A DNA stretch of 64,000 bases from Owenia fusiformis. Taxonomy: Eukaryota > Annelida > Polychaeta > Sabellida > Oweniidae. The translations under genes were made by a program, and so were the position numbers. Below are positions 37,601-45,300 of this stretch, one piece after another; the stretch's first letter is position 1; each line of letters begins with the position of its first letter. Location: assembly GCA_903813345.2 (NCBI GenBank), contig CAIIXF020000010.1, forward strand, positions 20,905,181 through 20,969,180. The letters run 5' to 3'. Below the pieces are notes generated by a model. It did not search any database. It was not told the origin of the DNA and was given only the letters and a program-made list of their open reading frames with translations.

Positions 37601-39075
37601 AAATGACAAAACAGGAAGTGACAATTTTTTTTTGCATTTTTAGACATTTTTGAACAAAGATAACAGAGTTCTGTTTTGACCTCCAGTCAATTCAACTAGT
37701 TCCAAATACCATTTACAGGTCCAGGATCACAATGTTCATGGTCAGAATGACCCTAAACATGATGAAATGACCTTTTCAGCCCTAGGAAAATGTGACTGAA
37801 AAATAGCTAAAAGTAGGAGCTAGGGAAGGTCACTGAACAGAATCTTTTGAATTTTTCAGAAAATGTGCCCAATATAATGCTCTAACTGATACAATTTTTG
37901 AAATTTTAGAAAATTGTCTTAAACAAAAATTACGGTCATAAAAAGGAAAATAGATCACTTTTCAAATCATGTTTTTTCATTTTTTTCTTTTTCTATGAAT
38001 GATATCAAATTTTCAAAGATTGTATCATTTAGAGCAATATATTGGGCACATTTTCTGAAAAATTCAAAAGATTCTGTTTAGCGACCTTTCCTACCTCCTA
38101 CTTTTAGCTATTTTTCAGTCACATTTTCATAGGGCTGAAAAGGTTATTTGATCATGTTTAGGGTCATTCTGACCATGAACATTGTGATCCTGGACCTGTA
38201 AATGGTATTTGGAACTAGTTGAATTGACTGGAGGTCAAAACAGAACTCTGTTATCTTTGTTCAAAAAATTTCTAAAAATGCAAAAAAATTGTCACTTCCT
38301 GTTTTGTCATTTCCTGTTAACTTCCATAGCACCTTAATGTCTGACATTAGTAACTGGCTGTAATTTCTAAGTTAGCGATTCAGAAGATGTGAACTATTAT
38401 AGCACATTGATCACTTCATGTATGTTTTGGAATTTTTGGTCAAGGTAATAATACCAAAACTCGCAATTCAAATTGTGATGTGGAAAAATGGCGGACATTT
38501 GATTTCAGATTTTATGATTACGACATGACCCATTATACATGCAGGAATTTATCTTTGACCGAAGGCCATGATACAATGGCCTTAGAAGAAGATAAACTGC
38601 ACCCATGGGGAGTAAGTCACCCCTCCCTCTTATATTCTGTAGCCCATAGGCCCCGGGAACATGTATAAAATAGCGAGTCGACATCTGTATTACTACTTCT
38701 TCAGTCCAGTAAGAAGTAGTAATACAGATGTCGACTCGCTATTTTATACATGTTCCCGGGGCCTATGCTTGTAGCCTATATTAGAATATATAATATAGAG
38801 AATATTAGAGAGGGGGTGACTTACTCCCCGTGACAGCCCCATTCACTGAAGAGAATTTGCTCTGTGCACACGTGGTTTTGTTTACAATATTTGTAGGCCA
38901 ATACAAGAAGGACATCTGAGAACGTTTGTACTTCGATCAGTGACTGTACACTTCTCAATAATTAAGTTGTTATATATCTACACCTTTAATATTAAATTGA
39001 TTGATATAAAGACCGCTATTGTGCTATTATTATCAATAAATGAATAAATAAAATCAAACCTGAAATTTTTGCCAT
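10484..39075 (-). CDS. URB2: URB2, unhealthy ribosome biogenesis protein 2 homolog, 30 exons, 1460 aa
   Basis: Exons: 39075-39060, 36728-36566, 36246-36126, 35084-34956, 34602-34471, 34331-34216, 33819-33652, 33347-33039, 32451-32346, 31972-31809, 31498-31401, 31042-30864, 30179-29949, 29689-29540, 29083-28926, 28296-28156, 27266-27167, 18314-18184, 17778-17667, 16768-16673, 16161-16072, 15447-15193, 14558-14449, 14079-13806, 13486-13358, 13048-12938, 12511-12283, 12108-12012, 11013-10902, 10639-10484. Phases match at every junction and the sum is 4383 nt. Signatures recalled from human URB2 (~1524 aa) include NKEQRLIDW near the start, QEDIQSIWI, ALLLSYTWVELHLLL, LYMQKMKALLL and TVLNPGVREVFRTLYDD in the C-terminal Urb2/Npa2 domain. 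The yeast homolog acts in nucleolar pre-60S assembly. The protein looks all-helical, with no enzyme motifs. Exon 19 could instead start at 17760, which is 6 residues shorter. Confidence 0.93.
10673..10765 (+). repeat. ~110 bp dispersed repeat in URB2 intron 29
   Basis: Same family as 6347-6455: 'gaggcattaacatgcaaaca' followed by 'cctgccatttgttacagatg', 'caccacccacagaaaagttg' and 'agactatata'. Antisense to URB2. Confidence 0.75.
11541..11650. repeat. 22 bp tandem repeat in URB2 intron 28
   Basis: About five near-identical copies of GTGATATTCGATGGTTTGAAAA. Just upstream (11500-11540) lie inverted versions 'catcgaatatcac', so the array can fold back. A T-rich tract follows (11650-11810) and then the foldback element at 11842. 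Confidence 0.85.
11842..11976. mobile_element. ATCCTATGG foldback element, copy 1
   Basis: The ends ATCCTATGGTTTT and AAAACCATAGGAT are inverted repeats, and the arms continue through 'aaatatca' and 'tatccac(c)atgga'. The loop contains 'cattcgctgcgctcactc'. A second copy at 32810-32935 shares the ends, 'tgatattga' arms and a 'cgcttcgctcgctc' loop. Confidence 0.8.
12138..12195 (+). repeat. tRNA-like SINE fragment
   Basis: Contains an A-box-like 'tggtggagtgg' and a perfect B-box GGTTCAATCCC set in a T-stem-like 'cctgggttcaatcccagt'. The boxes are only ~21 bases apart and no acceptor stem can be drawn, so this is probably a decayed tRNA-derived SINE and not a working tRNA gene. Confidence 0.55.
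12575..12937 (-). repeat. 32 bp minisatellite made of copies of the URB2 exon 26 splice donor
   Basis: Read on the minus strand, exon 26 ends ..GGCAATTAGCATG|GTAAGTTGAGT. The intron then repeats 'GGCAGTTAGCATG|GTAAGTTGAGT' about ten times with a 32 bp period (exact in 12690-12800, degenerate at both ends). Each good unit carries both the exon-side CATG and the intron-side GTAAGT. The array begins at the functional donor, so it arose by tandem duplication of the exon-intron junction. Confidence 0.85.
13149..13310. mobile_element. pogo/Tigger-like MITE, copy 1
   Basis: Ends CAGTAAAACCTGT and ACAGGTTTTACTG are inverted repeats. The interior has 'ggtgttcactaagacagg' motifs. Copy 2 is at 35277-35456. 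CAGTxAAACCT-type termini are known from Tigger/pogo elements; the assignment rests on the ends only. Confidence 0.7.
14849..14966 (+). repeat. ~110 bp dispersed repeat in URB2 intron 22
   Basis: Reads 'aaggcattaacatgcaaaat', 'ccacctgccatttgttacag', 'caccatccacaaagactata'. The middle shows an internal short duplication (accaccggctgccaaacacc). Antisense to URB2. Confidence 0.8.
16261..16429. mobile_element. CCGTAGCCAG-type short element, copy 2
   Basis: Starts 'caggcccatagccagggggt' and ends 'cctgcgggcctg'. It shares the 'ttctttcaaaatcatgcagt' core with the other copies. It sits in URB2 intron 20. Confidence 0.7.
16835..17405. mobile_element. ~570 bp TIR element with mariner-like transposase remnant
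   Basis: Imperfect inverted repeats of ~130 bp: the left begins TTTTATAATAAGAGGAGTTGG and the right ends in its complement. Both arms share 'gacaggatagttagtttgct'-like and 'attggtagtgacacagagtc' stretches. On the minus strand a frame ending at 17106 reads SYEGLKHVFLDRVDRYRKC then IATGVEYFE and stop. That pattern resembles the extreme C-terminus of mariner-type transposases (R-x-x-KCI...G-x-YFE). The catalytic domain is missing, so the copy is dead. Confidence 0.7.
18184..18314 (-). CDS. URB2: URB2 exon 18, isolated between two large repeat tracts
   Basis: This 131-base exon was found by phase and homology: TLEYLPMASIPQQQRTCFSL then TAFLLIGIERNSG, with acceptor 'tactttccag' and donor CAG|GTGACT. 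It fills the gap between exons 17 and 19. It starts in phase 0 and leaves two bases that complete a Ser codon with exon 19. Upstream is the 8.9 kb intron 17. Confidence 0.85.
19029..19034 (-). terminator. Possible polyadenylation signal of the nested gene
   Basis: AATAAA on the minus strand 181 bases past the somatomedin-B stop codon, in AT-rich DNA. Plausible, not verified. Confidence 0.5.
19215..22109 (-). CDS. Secreted somatomedin-B domain protein, 728 aa, two exons
   Basis: Exon 1 is 22109-21852 and exon 2 is 21143-19215 (phase-0 junction, donor GAG|GTAACT, acceptor 'tttctccag'). Residues 1-~24 form a signal peptide (MKRIRAWMILSVSLVYMLFT). Then come a Ser/Thr-rich stretch and four to five 26-residue repeats (MTTDPNEALMDDPTYSDIDT..). 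At about 265-299 there is a somatomedin-B domain with eight Cys: CEGRC, CQCDPEC, GDCCKDY, C. The remaining ~430 residues are Cys-rich (KFCALCN, YCLQCT and others), a layout seen in SMB-bearing adhesion-receptor ectodomains of marine invertebrates. No seven-helix region follows; only a short hydrophobic end (YLLNILAIFLYN). It is probably extracellular, perhaps GPI-anchored. Partner unknown. It lies inside URB2 intron 17 on the same strand. Confidence 0.88.
20733..21080 (-). repeat. 78 bp in-frame coding tandem repeat
   Basis: Four full units plus a partial one encode the 26-residue repeats of the somatomedin-B protein. The two outer units (near 20920-21050) are almost identical at DNA level, including silent sites. 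Inner ones have diverged (Asn to Lys, Tyr-Ser to His-Thr). This means recent expansion at the N-terminal side. Confidence 0.9.
22187..22193 (-). promoter_or_regulatory. TATA box of the nested somatomedin-B gene
   Basis: TATAAAA on the minus strand 78 bases upstream of the ATG at 22109. Spacing would allow a ~45-base leader. In contrast to the TATA-less URB2/HMBS promoter, this suggests regulated expression. Confidence 0.55.
22936..24228. mobile_element. 1.29 kb TIR element rich in GAAACGCTCC motifs
   Basis: Inverted ends TCACGGTGTATAACCC / GGGTTATACACCGTGA extend to ~45 bp through 'aaacgctcctacatgca'. A possible TCA target duplication lies on each side. GAAACGCTCC or its complement recurs about ten times (near 22953, 22973, 22992, 23003, 23370, 23401, 23731, 23764, 24152, 24182, 24204), clustered at the ends and in the interior. 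No transposase is visible. Just inside the left end is 'aaaATGGCGGCTAATGAAG' followed 20 bases on by a GTAAGT donor. Confidence 0.75.
23015..23044 (+). other. Possible first coding exon inside the GGAGCG element
   Basis: ATG GCG with A at -3 and G at +4 opens MAANEDSTMT and runs into ACC|GTAAGT, a consensus splice donor in phase 0. No downstream exon could be found on this strand, so this may be chance or a fossil exon carried by the element. Confidence 0.3.
25748..25969. mobile_element. ~220 bp foldback element
   Basis: Left arm 'tagacgtttccgataaatcg' and 'ccatcagagaaactataact' pairs with right-arm 'tttctctgatgg' and 'atttatcgtcta'. 'ttggctagattgatgatgtc' pairs with 'gacatcatcaatctagccaa'. 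The loop is ~70 bp. Non-coding. Confidence 0.8.
26390..27160 (-). repeat. 65 bp minisatellite made of copies of the URB2 exon 17 splice donor
   Basis: On the minus strand exon 17 ends ..GAATTATGCAGTACATTGAAG|GTAAG. The intron continues into about eleven units of 65 bp, each reading GAATTATGCAGGACATTGCAG|GTGAGT-like sequence (shown here in parts: GAATTATGCAG, GACATTGCAG, GTGAGTC). The period is exactly 65 bp across 26473-26993. The first two units next to the exon are the most diverged and keep intermediate forms (GTAAGTCTTACC), which ties the array to the true donor. Most units have a better donor consensus than the real one. Confidence 0.9.
27167..27266 (-). CDS. URB2: URB2 exon 17, adjoining its own donor-copy array
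   Basis: A 100-base exon encoding SVDEEFIDVSEAFNQTCQ and NDKQTQIEELCSTLK. Acceptor 'cattttgtag'; donor AAG|GTAAGG. Its last ~25 bases are the ancestral sequence of the 65 bp minisatellite in intron 17. Confidence 0.85.
28478..28720 (+). repeat. Locally triplicated half of the dispersed repeat, URB2 intron 15
   Basis: The 'gccatccacaaaaaggttgg' half of the ~110 bp repeat occurs three times with an ~85 bp spacing, each followed by 'agactacaagattaaaatat' or a close variant. It is an amplified fragment rather than three insertions. Confidence 0.75.
30247..30832 (+). repeat. Cluster of dispersed-repeat fragments and a 180 bp duplication, URB2 intron 12
   Basis: Partial copies of the ~110 bp repeat lie at 30247-30285, 30590-30655 and 30708-30832. 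Between them two diverged ~180 bp units each contain 'aggtcattaaggtcaaatct'-type text and 'cttgtagatgattttgaaaa'. All copies of the ~110 bp repeat keep the + orientation, antisense to URB2. Confidence 0.65.
32045..32125 (-). repeat. tRNA-derived SINE fragment, minus strand
   Basis: The reverse strand reads 'catagctcagtgatagagca' (a good tRNA D-arm/A-box) then 'gttgacttgtagttgactga', like an anticodon arm, and a decayed B-box 'ggtcccagtctcg'. Not a functional tRNA; probably SINE-derived. It sits in URB2 intron 9. Confidence 0.5.
32603..32804. mobile_element. ~200 bp TIR element (TATTATCCTACACTT ends)
   Basis: Left TATTATCCTACACTTAGTGT and right ACTCCTTGTAAGTGTAGGAT then AATA are inverted repeats continuing through 'actaaatgtataat', about 38 bp in all. 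It stops six bases before the foldback element at 32810. Confidence 0.8.
32810..32935. mobile_element. ATCCTATG foldback element, copy 2
   Basis: Ends ATCCTATGATTTT / AAAATCATAGGAT, arms through 'gaatatcattttaatctac' and 'tgatattga', and loop 'tcgcttcgctcgctctctcg'. Relative of 11842-11976. Confidence 0.85.
34087..34197. mobile_element. GGTACTAACTCACCG TIR element, copy 2 (deleted)
   Basis: Shares both ends and 'gtgagactcacaatcattga' with 3592-3745. It lacks ~45 bases on the left side of the interior. Located in URB2 intron 6, 19 bp from exon 6. Confidence 0.8.
35277..35456. mobile_element. pogo/Tigger-like MITE, copy 2
   Basis: CAGTAAAACCTGT at the left and ACAGGTTTCACTG at the right. Interior 'gtgttccactaacagaggtg' repeats match the copy at 13149. 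URB2 intron 3. Confidence 0.7.
35517..36115. mobile_element. ~600 bp TIR element (TACAGGGTGTTT ends)
   Basis: The left 'tacagggtgtttaatttgta' and 'tgcacctccctct' are inverted at the right as 'ggggtgcatacatatgaaac' and 'tccctgta', a ~32 bp imperfect TIR. The interior has no transposase. The right end lies ten bases from URB2 exon 3. Confidence 0.7.
37435..38595. repeat. Paralogous block A (URB2 intron 1), interrupted by a foldback insertion
   Basis: After removing 37580-38337, the block matches 39835-40245 in the same orientation along its length. Shared marks include 'ggctccttgatgagatat', 'gctccaagaaaaatggc', 'ctgacattagtaactggctg', 'attcaaattgtgatgtggaa' and 'atggccttagaagaag'-type ends. 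The two blocks lie on either side of the URB2/HMBS promoter. Confidence 0.85.
37580..38333. mobile_element. 754 bp foldback element with TTAA target duplication
   Basis: Two arms of ~340 bp are near-exact inverted repeats beginning GGTGCTATGGAAGTTAACAG, around a ~75 bp AT-rich centre. TTAA flanks both ends (37576-37579, 38334-38337). The paralogous block at 39835-40245 has the empty site 'aaatgtcgttacgtctgaca' in place of 'gtca-TTAA-[element]-TTAA-tgtctgac'. TTAA duplication is typical of piggyBac-type transposition. No protein is coded, so it depended on a transposase elsewhere. Confidence 0.88.
38602..38835. repeat. Long palindrome with 57 bp perfect arms
   Basis: Arms 38645-38701 and 38711-38767 are exact reverse complements around a 9-base loop. 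Outside them the pairing continues with mismatches ('gggagtaagtcacccc' against 'gggggtgacttactcccc'). RNA from either strand would form a very long hairpin. It lies in URB2 intron 1, ~310 bp from the URB2 start codon. Confidence 0.92.
39060..39075 (-). CDS. URB2: URB2 exon 1 (16 coding bases)
   Basis: Encodes MAKIS plus one base; donor CAG|GTTTGA. The leftover G with AT of exon 2 makes Asp: MAKISDLYQVLQGQEYS. It was chosen because it is the ATG with a phase-1 donor found upstream of exon 2, and because it brings the gene to 185 bp from the HMBS ATG. The donor is weaker than others in the gene, so an alternative first exon is possible. Confidence 0.7.
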
Positions 39076-39260
39076 TTGGAAAGAGTAAAATTGACTACTG
39101 GTTATGAATGACGTCATTCGTGTCAGGGGTCAGTGGCAGTGTTTCCGCTACTCCTCACGTAACATTTGCTCTAGATTTTCGACAAAATAATCATCATATG
39201 GAACTAATAAACTTTTAAAAACATTAAATATACAACTATAAACCTTCAAAGAACACAAAC
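39076..39260. promoter_or_regulatory. Shared URB2/HMBS bidirectional promoter
   Basis: Only 185 bp separate the two divergent ATGs. There is no TATA box at a useful position for either gene. The gap contains a perfect 14-base palindrome GAATGACGTCATTC (39106-39119) centred on a full CRE (TGACGTCA, the CREB/ATF site), then 'ctcctcacgtaac', a possible second half-site. Transcription start points cannot be read from the sequence. Confidence 0.75.
39109..39116. promoter_or_regulatory. CRE (CREB/ATF) site
   Basis: TGACGTCA, exact consensus and palindromic, 34 bases from the URB2 ATG and 145 from the HMBS ATG. Being symmetric it could serve both directions. Confidence 0.7.
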
Positions 39261-39308
39261 ATGACAGAAGAAGGACGGATTGTACGCGTTGGATCAAGAA
39301 AAAGTCAG
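39261..39308 (+). CDS. HMBS: HMBS exon 1
   Basis: Encodes [16 protein letters not shown]; donor CAG|GTAAAG, phase 0. RxGSRKSQ starts the first strand of domain 1. The lead before it is short, without the longer N-terminus of the human ubiquitous form. No in-frame ATG with support was seen upstream. Confidence 0.93.
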
Positions 39309-42300
39309 GTAAAGTTTGGCATATTTTCTGAGAAAATGTTTTTGGCCAGCCAAATTAGATTCTATGACACAGGGTCAGAATGAGAGCCGATGAATCAAAA
39401 CTTTTTTAAAGTAAATTGTTTGTAAAAACTAATATATACAGTGGCGTAGCGTGGGTATTTTATGAGTGTACGCCACGAGTGAGCGAAGCGAACGAGATTT
39501 GAGGGGGGGTTCTTTCCCCCAAGAAAATTTGAAAAAATTCGATTGCATTTGAAGCGTTCTGGGGCTTTTTAAAATACGAAACTCCGACTACGAAAAAATA
39601 ATATGGATTAATAAAATGTAAGGCCATTACTTCAGAATATTAACGTGGGTCATTTCAATATCAAAAATTCACTTTTCTCTAAACTTTGAGAGTACGCTAT
39701 GGCGTTTTATGCGTATATGACGCAACGCCACTGATATTACTCGAGTCTCTAGCCAATACTTGGCTAGAGGGGATTCATCTGGAATACTGTGACTCTATTT
39801 GAAAAAAGCTGCCGGGGTGTCATAAATTTATTGAATATTTTAAAAATCGCCAGATAAATAAATCATTTATCAAACCGGACCCAGCTCGGCTCCTTGATGA
39901 GATATGACATGATTTCATCAGGATTTCGTCTAAAATTAAAACAAAATGGCTCCAAGAAAAATGGCGATGTTCGAAAACTGGACGAAATGTCGTTACGTCT
40001 GACATTAGTAACTGGCTGTAAATTCTAAGTTAGCGATCCAGAAGATGTGAACTAATACACTGATCACTTTGTGTGTGTTTTGGAATTTTTGGTGAGGTAA
40101 TAAGACCAAAACTCGCAATTCAAATTGTGATGTGGAAAAATGGCGGACATATGATTTCAAATTTTATGATTACGACATGACCAGTTGTTCATGCAGGAAT
40201 ATATCTGTACTGGAAGGCCACGATACAGTGGCCTTAGAAGAAGGTAACACTGATATATGTGGTTGAATTGCAAGTGATCTGCCTTGAGATAACTTTAATT
40301 GTTTCTCTATCTTTACCTAAGAGTCTCAGTGAGTATGACAAGCTCTGTCCTCAACATTCAAAGGCGATGTCTTCTGATTTCATTTGGAGAAGGACTTGAC
40401 TTCACAATTCATGTTGAAATCTAGTATTTGATATTTTGCACACTTCAATTGAATTGACTCCTGAGCAATTATCTTACAGATTGAACCACTATTGACAGAG
40501 AATGCCCAGGTTTCAGAAATCAAAATTTGAACTCCCAATTCGTGAGAAATGTATCATATACGTATGCTGGTATGAAGCCTTGGAGACATTCATTCTGGCA
40601 TGGGCTTCTAGTTGAAGGACAATGATTCTGTAAATGTAATTTACAAGGCACATTTTCGGCAGTTTGGGAGAGAATGAGACGATAAACTTTCAAATTCAGC
40701 AAGATTATACCAAATACATACCAAAAATCGATTATTTTTTGATTCCACTGCAGCGAAATTTTTAGAAAAATTCAAAAATAAGAAAAGCGTGAATCACCCC
40801 ATGGCCCATCAAAAGTAATTTGAAAAGATAAAATATAGATATTTTAAAAAATTCTAAATAACCCTTGCTATGAAGGCTGTTTTACTTTTTCACTTTTGGC
40901 GGATTAAGCAGATTTTGAAATATTGGCTACTATTTAATTTGGCGGATTGACCCATCAGTAAAATCATGGTCTCTTGAAAGCCCATGGTGAAATATATATG
41001 AGGGCAAGCTATGAAGTCACATGGCTTGGTTAGTCTTTGGTGAGACCCTTTCTTTCATATATGAGTTAAAATTTATTAAAAATAGGGTTACAATCAAACA
41101 TAGGCGAAGATTTAATTGGGTGGTTTTGATTAATCCACAAAATTAAAATAGCCATCAAATTAAAACAATTTACAGTATTGAAATGTTGAAAGGGGTTGGG
41201 AACATGTTACAAAATACAGTCCACTTGTATGAATTTGCAGACACAACTTGCATGTTGTACTCATGATACTGTATTAGCCTCTTCCAGATACATAGCAAAA
41301 TTATTTTTTCAGTTTTGTGATAACAATAGTGCCTTACGGTAATGCCGGATTGTCGGCAGCGGCAGTAGATACTCTCAATTGCCGGTAATAAAATCCATTG
41401 CCGATAATCGCCATGCTGCTGCAACATGATTGGCATTGCGATCCATTGTCAAATTTACGAAACAATGTTCGTTTAAGAATATTTTATCAATCATGTATAT
41501 TTCAATCTCCACATTTGAAGAGCTAATCTGTCAATCAACTGCAAATCATTCGTAAAAGGCGGGAGGATAAGCAAAACCCCGCCCACTTCTGTCAATCATC
41601 TCCCATGCCGCGAGATTAACAAATCACGTGACGTGATATTTCGGTGAAGTAAAAACAAACACAAATAATTTAATCAATTTTGATCGAATTCACTCTATAT
41701 TATCATTTAAAGACTTCCTAACAATACACAATCACACACGAGATACACGATGATACAATATATCCACTGTAGTTGATGTGAGCGGGAAATCAAGCTGAGA
41801 AATCGGCTTCGTTAAGGATTTTTCCAAATATTTTAGTTTCACTTTCAGATTTTTCCCCGGGATTTTAGGAACATTATCAGTATCAACGATTATCGGTAAC
41901 GGTAAGGTAATGGAGGTGAAATTTACCGGCAGTGAGATCCATTACCGTTGCAAGCACTAGATAACAACTCTCCATAAAAAACATGTATGTATTATCACAG
42001 CTTGGGGTAAATGGATAAAGTAGCAAACTATGTGTGGCCAAGTCTGTTTACAGTGTCATACCCAGTGGTTTTACCTTATCTGTAAGATTGTAATTATCTA
42101 TTTAAGACAAGTGGGCTGATCCAACCAAGGGAAAGATCAATACCCGGTGATTTCAGCGGGAAGTGGCGCTTCGTTCAGAATATTATTTAGGGGAGGGATA
42201 TTCAAGCTTATTTTCGTCATAGGCTCGACCCAGGGCTGTTGTCTTAAGGACATTTCGTTGAAAATTAGCCATTCGGCTGATAATTTGTAAGAGTTTGCGA

Positions 42301-45300
42301 TCTTATATTTGTATAACTGTTATTCAGACACATATTTTGACACGATTCTGTTGGAATTAAGCTTTGAACCGAGAGATATTCACGATTGATATTAGTGGTG
42401 CTACGATAAATCGGCAACTCGAATAATCACTCGTTTGGGGAAAAAAATTTGAAATTCGATTTTTGTTTTCACCTCCGATTTCGGCTCGAATTGTGTACCA
42501 TTCGAGTTGGGTTACGTCAATTCGAGTCAGGAACACCATTTAGACTACTATAAAAGTACTTACATGTTGATCTATAATCAGCTAATAAAACGTAAAATAA
42601 CATGTAGAAAACAATTTGTTTTGTTCATTTCTTTTACTTCCGGGATCTAACCTTATCTCAGTGAGCTCTGGACGAAATGCTACAGTAGGATAATAATAAT
42701 AGGGTCAGAGCCTCGTTTCGAAGTTGACCTTCGGGGTGCTGCAAATTCTATAGCTGGAGCCGCTAATTAGCAAAATAATTAAATGCATTTCGAAATTTTA
42801 CTTCCGGGCGTCTTTTTTATTTGTTATACGCCTTTAGAGTTGATAAAATAAACAAAAAAACAAATTTGAAGGTATGTAACACATTGCACTTTATTTGTTT
42901 TTTCAATAACATCGATGATTTACATCAAAAAAGTGGTTGGCAGCGGGTTGGGAGATTCCCTACAAAAAATCGAATTTATTCGATTAATCGTCGTCAGTTT
43001 GGTCCCGATAATCGAGTCCGAAAATTCGGGCGAGTCCCACCACTAATTGATATGCACATTTTTGATTGTGCCATTGCTTTTCCATTGCACAATCCATGTA
43101 TTGATAGAAGTAACAATAATGCAGATTGTTTTACCTTCAATACATGGCGGATTCACTACATATCGGTCTATTAAATACCATTTTGTGCCCTAAATAGTTT
43201 TATATTTCCATCACGGCCTGGGTGTGTTTGTCTCTTATGTGTATGCGTGTGAATTGGTGGGGCTGGTAGGGCCACCAATCCCCTGGCCCCGCCCATCCTT
43301 TATTCTACTTCCCACTTATTATAATTTATGCTGTAACATTTAGTGACTTCGCTGGAAAACAATAAGAATTATTTTTCTTGCCAATCAATCGTTTATCACA
43401 ATCAAAATTTCAGAAAGGATCAATCAGGCAATCGTCCAAAATCCAAATCAAGTTATAACATTATATGATATTCAGCAAGAAGTCCGGTAGAAATATAGAA
43501 TATTTAAACATCAAAGCTGAAAGTTAAAAGCTAATTTGTCAATTATCTGTCTGCAAAAGAACGTTTACATATGATACAATAAAAGACCGAGGCTTTGAAA
43601 TCTAGGATTCCCCAGGAAAATATGACGTCATACTAATTAGCATAAGGATTTCCCTAGTGGTCTGGGTCGAGCATTGTCCGAAAACACAATCCGATAAATA
43701 CATGCTAATTTCTAAGGAGATGGGAAGTGTATGACGTGTTTATCGATTTTGTTAAACGATTTAATCAATTATCAAATTGTTTAAGTGGATAAAGTGGTCA
43801 CATTTGCTTCAATTCATAGTGTAATCGACGGATAGAAACTGCACCGAATTCCCGATATCCTACCCCGTATTATGTAGGCTATAACCACAGTGACCTGCAG
43901 ATGGCGCTATCACAAACAAGTACTGCACGAACCGATAAATTCCCGGGTATTGTAACGCCCTTGATCCAACCAAATCTTCTCTTCCCCAGAAGGACTATTG
44001 GATCACTTCTCTATGCACAACCTCTGTGTTTTATATAAATATTTTCATTGTTTTTCCAGCTTGCACTTATACAGACACATGGAGTGGTGGCCAAGCTAAA
44101 GACTTTTTTCCCAAATATCACATTCCAAATCAGTAAGTAAAACATATTATTATTCTTTGACCAGTCTCTATTTGTTGATACACCCAGCTTTAATATGAAG
44201 TGCTGAGTTGCATATCCATATTATTGTTCAGGCCAGTAAGAAGTATTTTGTATTTGTCTTACAGGCTCGTAGCCAGAATTTGCCAAGGGGGTTCAGTTTT
44301 CAAAAATTTCAAGAGGGGGTTCACATTTGACAATTTTGGCCCAAATATGGCTAAAATCACTTGAGAAGTGCTCAAAATAGTGAAAAACTGCATGATTTTG
44401 AAAGAATTTTTGGCCAGGGGGGGATTGCCTGAACCCTGTGAACCCCCCTGGCTACAGGCCTGTCTTATAAAAGCCATGTACCTATTTGGAGAATGTTTGA
44501 TGATCAGGTAAATACTAAAGACCATTTCAATGTCTTTCAGTTTGTTTTATATGTTTGTGCCATTTCCGTTTCTTTACAAAGGGAAGGGTTGGAGCCTGAA
44601 ATTAATTATGTTCTACAGACATCATTATATTTTGGTCTGACCCCCTTAAACTGTAATATAAGAATGGATAAATTTAAATTTTTACATGTAAATTACTAAA
44701 TGTGTATTTACTGGATAATCCAATTCAAATACTTTGTTTACAGTAAAGATAAAAAATGATGTTTGCTTTTAAAGGTTTTCAATCGAGATATAGGGTAGGG
44801 TTATCATCACTTTTGTCTTATTCTTATAGCCAAAACTGATACAACTCTATAGATAAAAACATGTTAGCACCCCGTAAATCCAGCAATCAAAAAATTGTTA
44901 ACATTTTAAATACAAATGTGTTGGTTTGTCACACGACTCGTAGCATTATTTTAACATGACATGAATTCAAAAATAGTTTTTGTACAATGCATTATTATAT
45001 AGGTCGAACAACTGTAAATTGTTTGGAATACCCATACATCTAAATGAAACAAAGTTTAAGTTTATCAGAATTAACCAACATAATTTATTAATTTAATCAG
45101 CTATGTTATCATTTATCAGCAATACAAGTTGTTTTCTTACCACAAAAAATATTTTTTTCTGATTTAACCTTCAGGTTTGAGACTAGTCACTTCAATTTAT
45201 GTTTCATTTAAGATAAGAAAACTGTCATGTTATTTAGAAAGTTATCAATATGGCATGTCCACATATTATTTTTTGTTAAATTTAAAGCCTCTCGGTCTTC

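Larger units (their letters stand above)
39309..44059 (+). other. HMBS: HMBS intron 1 (4.75 kb)
   Basis: Contains a TIR element (39439-39733), paralogous block B (39835-40245), two hAT-like elements (41328-41958, 42393-43045) and otherwise AT-rich unique DNA. No further exon was found. First introns often hold regulatory sites, but none is evident. Confidence 0.7.
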
